From Sesamum alatum (taxonomy: Eukaryota; Streptophyta; Magnoliopsida; Lamiales; Pedaliaceae): DNA of 64,000 nt. The position numbers were made by a program, and so were the translations under genes. Within the stretch, counting starts at the first letter, position 1, and each line of letters opens with the position of its first letter. The notes below the pieces were generated by a model. That model made no database searches. It was not told the origin of the DNA and saw nothing but the letters and a program-made list of their open reading frames with translations. The DNA lies in contig JACGWO010000012.1 in NCBI GenBank assembly GCA_034509735.1, forward strand, positions 21,915,188-21,979,187, given 5' to 3'. This document shows, piece after piece, positions 58,787-64,000 of this stretch.

Positions 58787-59891
58787 TTTGTTAATTGTGA
58801 GGGGTTAGAATAACCACTCTTGATCGATAAAATGTATATTACGAAAATACACTCAAGCATATTTATTTTTAACAAAATGATCATCTCTTTAAATTTTTCC
58901 AAAAAAAAATTAAGAAACAGTCAAATAAGATAACTTATTTATTCTATTTTCTTCAATTTCATAAAATTAAACAAATTTCGTTCTTCACTCTCTTCCGTCT
59001 CTTCTAGAACTTATTTTTTTATGTTTGCGTTTTGGTGATAGAAAATCACAGATTTTAGATGAATGAAAAACGATAGAAACGTCGAAACAGCATGATCCTA
59101 CGTGATGTGAGCAAAAACTGCTCAATCAAAAACGAAGAATGGACTTGGGCCAGAAATCAGAGAACAGATTTCGAATTGATGCGAGGAACTAGAACATGCA
59201 AAAACTATTTTAGCAGTCCGATGCTTAAGTCAGTAATTTGATAATAAAAAAAAATGGAGAACACAATAAGCGTGAATATGGAAGTGTGTTAGGTATAACA
59301 TGCAATAATAGTGTGGTGTGTTAAAAATCAGAATGTTGTTACCCACTACATGTGGAAACGGGGTATTTGTAGTCAATAGAGACTTCTTGGGCTGAGAAGT
59401 CTAATGTAGCTAAGATTCTCAGAAGCTGCTAGGGAGATGACTCCTTGCTGGAAACGGATACATCTCCATCAATTCCTGCCCGAGTTTGAGGGGAAGAGTG
59501 GGTTGATCCACTTGGCGCCTGTCTCGGACAGAGATTACCTTGCTTAGTTAGCAGTTGACGTGGGTCTTCCATGGTTGAGCTAGCAGCCCAGGTGTCCACG
59601 ACCTTGGGTCTTCAAGCTATGCAGGCGGCTATGGGGCAATTATTGTAGGTCCTAAATTCCTGAATCAATTTTTCTTTTAGATTCGAGGAGGTACTAACTC
59701 TTTCATCTTGAGTCTACAAGGTGGAGGGTCCAGAACTTAGGCCCAACCATGGCTTTAGTAGCCTTTGGGCTCCCTTCATTCGGCTAGGGGCAAGCCTGTC
59801 GGATTTTTATTATTTCATGGATATAATCAACATACTTCAACTTTTTGACACATACACTACGATATCCATAAACTAATTAATGTATAGAGGG
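58787..59891. other. possible LTR remnant, no gene
   Basis: From about 59090 to 59830 the sequence is non-coding and GC-richer, with CCGATGCTTAAGTCAGTAA, which resembles the block in the LTRs at 42960 and 45280. It may be a solo LTR of a related gypsy-type element, but ends and duplication could not be fixed. Confidence 0.35.
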
Positions 59892-60716
59892 TAAATCTTA
59901 TTTTTTGTCTTATATGTTAGGTCTAGTACAATTTTGATCTCATTCGTTACAAAAATTTCAATTTCAGGATTATATCATTCGATTTATCTCAATTTTGATC
60001 CCAACGTAAAAAATTGACGAAAATCATTAACTGCCGTTAAAAAAGACATGTATCTCTCACATGATGCGTATTTGAAAAAAAATAAATACATGAAATGACA
60101 AAGAAAAAAAGGGGGGAAAATACCAAATCCAAATTGCACTTCCATTTCGGTTAAACGGAATCAATAAGTGATTCTACTTCTACAATTAGAACGCTCACGT
60201 ATTATTGTGATAAGAAAGCATCTTCAAGAACCTCATGTACGAGCTAGCCCCAATTCGGGAAGAAGATTTTATGATTGTGATGATATTGTTGGAGGGGTGT
60301 GGGTTTTTTGTGTGAGAAGACCACCAACGTGCACAAGGACGAAGAAAATCAAACCTGGGCTTCTTCTCAAGTTGAACAAAATGGCAAAAGGAATGTCCGA
60401 AAATAGGAAGAAGGTGATTATCTTGCACTAAATGAAAGAAGAGGTGGTTGAAATGAAAAAGAAAGAGGTAAGCAAAACCTAATTTTTTTTTATTTTTCCC
60501 CCTTCTCCGTCATTCCATGTATCTATTTTCCCCCAAATACGCATCACGTGAAAGGCACATACATTCTTTTAACGACAATTAACAATTTTGTCCATTTTTT
60601 TACATCTGGACCAAAATTGTGACAAATTAAAAAATATTATCCTAAAACTGATAACTTGCAATAAATAAGACCAAAATTAAACTGAGCCTAATATATGGTA
60701 CCAAAAATGAAATTTA
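59892..60716. mobile_element. long-TIR element carrying a GRF zinc-finger fragment
   Basis: Arms of roughly 180 bases (59892-60072 and 60533-60716) are inverted copies. TAAATCTTATTTTTTG faces CAAAAATGAAATTTA, and CATGATGCGTATTTG faces CAAATACGCATCACG. Inside are G/A-rich borders and a coding-like core (60191-60460). Long arms around host-like coding are typical of MULEs. A target duplication was not found. Confidence 0.7.
60191..60460 (+). pseudogene. GRF-type zinc-finger fragment, frameshifted
   Basis: Patches in different frames match the plant GRF zinc-finger layout: CDKKASSRTSCTS (60206 on), then in another frame SPNSGRRFYDCDD, then CGFFV in a third, PPTCTR, and KKIKPGLLLKLNKMAKG followed by a charged stretch. 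Plant GRF proteins usually read C.C.K...RTSWT..NPGRRFY.C.....CGFF.W.D, then a coil. The stop and frame changes make it a dead fragment. It lies between the inverted arms of a transposon, so it was probably captured. Confidence 0.6.
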
Positions 60717-61970
60717 GAAAACATTGAGTTAACTCGATCGTTGAAAGGTTTTAACAAAGGACGATCCTCGTACCCTAACCTTATCAATGGTCTCAGGACA
60801 TATCTGAAATTTCTAGACCGTAACCTCATTGTACGTGTAACCCTAACCTTATCTTTGGTCTTGGGCCATCTCCGAAATATCTAGACCGTACAACCGCACT
60901 GTAAATGACTTGGATGACATTTAGACTTGTCCAGGGAGGTGCCCTTCAAACTATCTTTCTCCCGAAAGATATTCTTGCTTTCAACCTGATATTAATGGTC
61001 ACATTCACTATTTTTACACTTATTAGCAGACGGCTGCAGACAACTATCTTGGCTTTGCCTTTGCAGCCGGACTGTTCGAATAAGTATCAGTTGATAATTG
61101 AGTAAAAATGGTGTATCTCGATGACTGTTATGATCAAAACTAAGGTAGTAGAGATTGCCGGAAAATCTACTGGATTGCAGCAAAAGCATTGCAACTATAG
61201 TGTGAAATTGGCAGGTCTTGCATCCCGTCATGCGTATTTTTGAGATTTGGTAAAAACCACCATGAATACATGAAGCAGTGGGATGTAAAATGTACACAAG
61301 CATTAATGCATGCATTTCTTAATGTTTCTCTATTTGATCTGATGCTGTCCGGACGTTAGCCAGACGGCCGTTTAAGACGCTGTTTTGCGCAACCAACCAA
61401 ATACTAACTAAATTAACAAGGATAACTTCAAGATTTGGCCAGTAAAGACTCATTATGGCAAATTATATTGAGTTCCCAAATCCAGGAACTAGAAGGTCAT
61501 AACACATTATAAGGCATCAGAAAATTGAACTGAGAAGTAGCTGAAGAAAACCGAACCTTTTAGCAGCAAAACTTGGAGCAGGATGTCTGAACTGATGGAC
61601 GGCTTTCTGGGCTAAAACTCCTGACTTGGACATCCAGCTGAAAGAAAATAGTGCCTGCTGCAGCTGAAGACTTTGCAATATCAAGCAGCCAGCCAAACCT
61701 TGCAGTAACAACTAACAACTACTGAATAAGAAATCGAAAGGCACAAAGCCGGGGAACGTCAAATGGGGATGGTATTAATAAGAGAGATCAGGGAAAGAAG
61801 CTGAAGAAGAAAACAGGATATCAATTTGATTTCATCAACTACAACACAGAGAAAGTGTACAAAAGTGTGGCATCATCAACAAACTGTGCTCAACACCTGT
61901 AGTTTCATAAACTCTTACAATTCACATCTTTTTCCTTTTTTTATTTTTTTTTCCAAACCTTTATCACCTA
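60717..61970. other. spacer and 3' region of the CAF1 gene
   Basis: No separate gene was recognised. A short tandem-like pair occurs at about 60770-60800 and 60840-60870 (CCCTAACCTTATC...GGTCT...). The part near 61500-61970 is moderately GC-rich and may be 3'UTR of the minus-strand CAF1 gene. Confidence 0.45.
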
Positions 61971-62789
61971 TTAGCTCTGTCCATTCTCACCACCTAAACC
62001 ATACAACACACCAGAATACTTCTCCAGCGAACCGCTAAAGAAGTTTTCCTTCAGCTTCCTGAAGGTGCAAGAAGTGAGCAGACTATCAGAACCCGCCTGA
62101 TGGCAAACCCCGACTCTCTCCACCTCCAACAGCTCGGCCAGCTTGTTCAACCCACCGTGGAGGCTGTTGGAGAACTTCATCAAATGCTTGATGTCGTACA
62201 GAACTGGAAAGTATATGTTGATCAAAGTAAAGAACCCCGCCTGTGTATCAGGCAAGTTCTGGCAAGTCAAGAGCTTGAGCAAGTACCCAAAATCATACCC
62301 ACTATGGAACGTTACCCAGTGCACGTTATCATTCAGAACAATCCCTGACGACATCAAGAGCTCCCCAAACCGTCTAGAGTCAATGCCCTTCTCATTGTTC
62401 CTCGCAAAGTCAATGCCGCTCTGGCGCAACAATTCAATCGAATCATTAGCAAAGACATCCTCATTGGGATTGAATTCCCGGAAATTAAACTGCCAAATGC
62501 AGTACTTATCAGTCCCGCAAGTGGGCAAATTCCCCTTCTCATCCGAAAATGTTAGTCCCAATTGGATGAGCTTCAACAAATCAACATTGTCTTTAAGTGT
62601 CTGGTAATGGAAATCACTGGAGTTCTTGAAGTTGCCCACGGGCCGGAGCACGACACCCGGGAACTCCGTGTCCATCGCAATGTAAGGGTAATCATCAACA
62701 ATTTCACGAATCAACGCAAATTCTTCGTCCAAGTTATCAGCCCAAACCTCCCGGATTTGAATCGAATCGCTCTTAGGCAGAAGTGACAT
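61971..62789 (-). CDS. CAF1-like: CAF1 deadenylase (CCR4-NOT subunit)
   Basis: Intronless CDS, 272 aa, beginning [20 protein letters not shown]. It is a complete DEDDh exonuclease: Asp40 and Glu42 in MDTEFPG, Asp166 in [10 protein letters not shown], and His230 and Asp235 in [11 protein letters not shown]. The length equals the usual plant CAF1. The C-terminus [11 protein letters not shown] is typical for the CAF1-6/7-like group (POP2 family). Known role: removes poly-A tails of mRNAs in the cytoplasm as part of CCR4-NOT; plant CAF1 genes respond to stress and defence. A likely 5'UTR intron lies upstream (62894-63209). Short ORFs on the plus strand are antisense shadows. Confidence 0.96.
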   Translation of the reverse strand: MSLLPKSDSIQIREVWADNLDEEFALIREIVDDYPYIAMDTEFPGVVLRPVGNFKNSSDFHYQTLKDNVDLLKLIQLGLTFSDEKGNLPTCGTDKYCIWQFNFREFNPNEDVFANDSIELLRQSGIDFARNNEKGIDSRRFGELLMSSGIVLNDNVHWVTFHSGYDFGYLLKLLTCQNLPDTQAGFFTLINIYFPVLYDIKHLMKFSNSLHGGLNKLAELLEVERVGVCHQAGSDSLLTSCTFRKLKENFFSGSLEKYSGVLYGLGGENGQS

Positions 62790-62893
62790 TTCGGAGCAAT
62801 TTCAGCGAATCTTTGTCCCTGACCATTCAAACTTTGAACTTCTGGAAAGCCCTCAAAACAGATCTGTAAAAAGTCACTGATTCCGAACCAAAT

Positions 62894-63209
62894 CTGCAAC
62901 AAAAGTTCCAAAAATTAGGGATCAGCCTCAAACCAAAGTAACCCACGTAACAAATCAGATAAATCTCAAACCTCCAATTTATCTTTTCCTGACTAACTCA
63001 AAATTTGAAAATCTGAATAGCCCTCGGAACAGATCTATTAAACAACCACCCTCTCCGAACCAAATCTGCTGAAAAATTCAAGATACCCCCATCCAACCCC
63101 AAATCAAAGTAGAACAAATCACAACCCTGATACCAAATGTCCATAAATCTCCAAACCCTTATCCGAACACAACCCAAAAACGGCGAACCAATCAAGAATA
63201 GAAACTTAC
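62894..63209 (-). other. probable 5'UTR intron of the CAF1 gene
   Basis: On the minus strand a good donor (GGAG|GTAAGT at 63209) and acceptor (TTTTGTTGCAG at 62894) bound 316 bases between the putative promoter and the ORF. Leader introns are common in plant CAF1 genes. The upstream leader and promoter hold a (CT)n tract on the same strand (63491-63508). This is inferred from splice signals only. Confidence 0.5.
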
Positions 63210-63490
63210 CTCCAGATCAAGACAGATAGAAGAAGATCTTGCGATGGTCAGTGTCAAGATCCAGTACCAGACTGCACATATACACACGTATATTTGGAGA
63301 TATTATGTATGTATATATGGGTATATAAATAGAAGAGCGCGTTAGGGTTTTGGACAGCAGAAAAATGATAATGTGTGTAAGGCGGCGATGGGAGGAGCAA
63401 AAAACAAGATGAAGGGCTAAAGAGAAATTTGCATTTCTCAATTACTTTTTTCTTTTTTCTTTTTTGTTGGGGTTTTTCTGAATATTGTAG

Positions 63491-63508
63491 AGAGAGAGAG
63501 AGAGAGAG
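63491..63508. repeat. (GA)n microsatellite near the CAF1 promoter
   Basis: Nine or so GA units, read as (CT)n in the direction of CAF1 transcription. CT tracts near transcription starts are frequent in plants. Confidence 0.85.
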
Positions 63509-63685
63509 AAAGAGGTATGATTTCTAGAGAGAGAAGATGAACGCGGATGGGATTGGGGGCCCTTTTCCACTGTTCACCTTTGGAAAAAAACAAAAACAAA
63601 AATGCTTCTCTCACCCTCAGACCTCTTTTTATTGGTGAAAATTTGTGGTTTTTGAATATTAATTTGGTATAAAATTCATAAAATC

Positions 63686-63688
<3 letters not shown>

Positions 63689-63718
<30 letters not shown>
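63689..63718. repeat. (AAT)n microsatellite
   Basis: About ten AAT units, similar to the runs at about 23594 and 40169. Confidence 0.9.
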
Positions 63719-63719
<1 letters not shown>

Positions 63720-63742
63720 CTTTGTTTGATTTATAAAAATTT

Positions 63743-63980
63743 GGATATATTATAACGGGCTCCTCTTAAGTTTATCAAAATTATAAATATCACCTCATTA
63801 TTTAAAAAATTATAAATACCCTTTGAAATTAACGATCGTCTAACGAATTGTTGTACAATGGGTTATCGAGGAGTATTTATTAGACTATCTTTAATTTCAG
63901 AAGGTATTTGTAGTTTTTCAAAACAATAATGGGATATTCACAATTATAGCAAATTTTAGGTGATCTGTTGTAATTTATCC
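63743..63980. mobile_element. short family-A derivative
   Basis: 238 bp with ends GGATATATTATAAC and TTGTAATTTATCC. It contains the family's TAAATATCACCTCATTA and GTATTTGTAGTTTTTCAAA blocks but lacks the long middle. Flanks TAAAAATTT and TAAATTTTT match at 7 of 9. It resembles the outer element at 16202. Confidence 0.7.
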
Positions 63981-64000
63981 TAAATTTTTTGAAAAATATC

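Noticed and set aside
58356..58902. Two minus-strand frames of about 90-100 aa
   Set aside because: They run through family-A MITE copies and recur, with stops, in the other copies; element sequence, not genes.
62100..62607. Plus-strand frames of 82 and 154 aa
   Set aside because: Antisense shadows of the CAF1 coding sequence.

Overview
The window looks like nuclear DNA from a flowering plant, most likely a eudicot. It has plant-specific gene families (AP2/ERF, NIP aquaporin, ZFP4-type single zinc finger), GT-AG introns, AT-rich intergenic DNA, and many small inverted-repeat transposons, SINE, LINE and LTR remnants. Nothing in the sequence fixes the species.

Eight protein-coding genes can be supported, and exon structures were rebuilt by hand for the split ones. 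In order: an ERF003-like AP2/ERF factor (minus, 1579-2191, 2 exons); a DCN1-like cullin neddylation factor (plus, 10861-15529, 9 exons); a PPPDE/DeSI-type deSUMOylating isopeptidase-like protein (minus, 17187-18912, 3 exons); an unnamed membrane/coiled-coil protein with a possible organelle presequence (plus, 26312-28702, 4 exons); a ZFP4-like C2H2 repressor with two EAR motifs (minus, 34161-34949, 1 exon); a small DUF2279/YfiM-like membrane protein (plus, 49553-49903, 1 exon); a NIP6;1-like boric-acid channel (minus, 52077-54273, 5 exons); and a CAF1 deadenylase (minus, 61971-62789, intronless CDS with a likely 5'UTR intron). They belong to unrelated pathways and show no operon-like or cluster logic.

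The rest is a dense mobile-element landscape. The dominant layer is several families of 0.2-1.3 kb elements with terminal inverted repeats. Many are flanked by exact 9-bp direct repeats, the hallmark of Mutator-like (MULE) transposition, and several are nested in one another. One 1.3-kb member (8788-10104) carries a GC-rich foreign-looking segment like a Pack-MULE. Another inverted-repeat element (59892-60716) carries a broken GRF-type zinc-finger fragment.

Retroelements include a tRNA-type SINE with target duplication (6846-7112) and a second SINE copy split by an 852-bp solo LTR with a perfect 5-bp duplication (25119-25970). There is also a LINE insertion that has ORF1 and the LINE 3' end but no ORF2 (38742-39914, 14-bp duplication), and an internally deleted Ty3/gypsy-type element with two old LTRs (42851-46486).

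The observations most worth checking are the nested 9-bp-duplication families, the ORF2-less LINE, the two gene-fragment captures, and an AUG-stop element upstream of the NIP boron-channel gene that resembles the known boron-sensing mini-ORF of NIP5;1. I saw no CRISPR, tRNA or rRNA gene.
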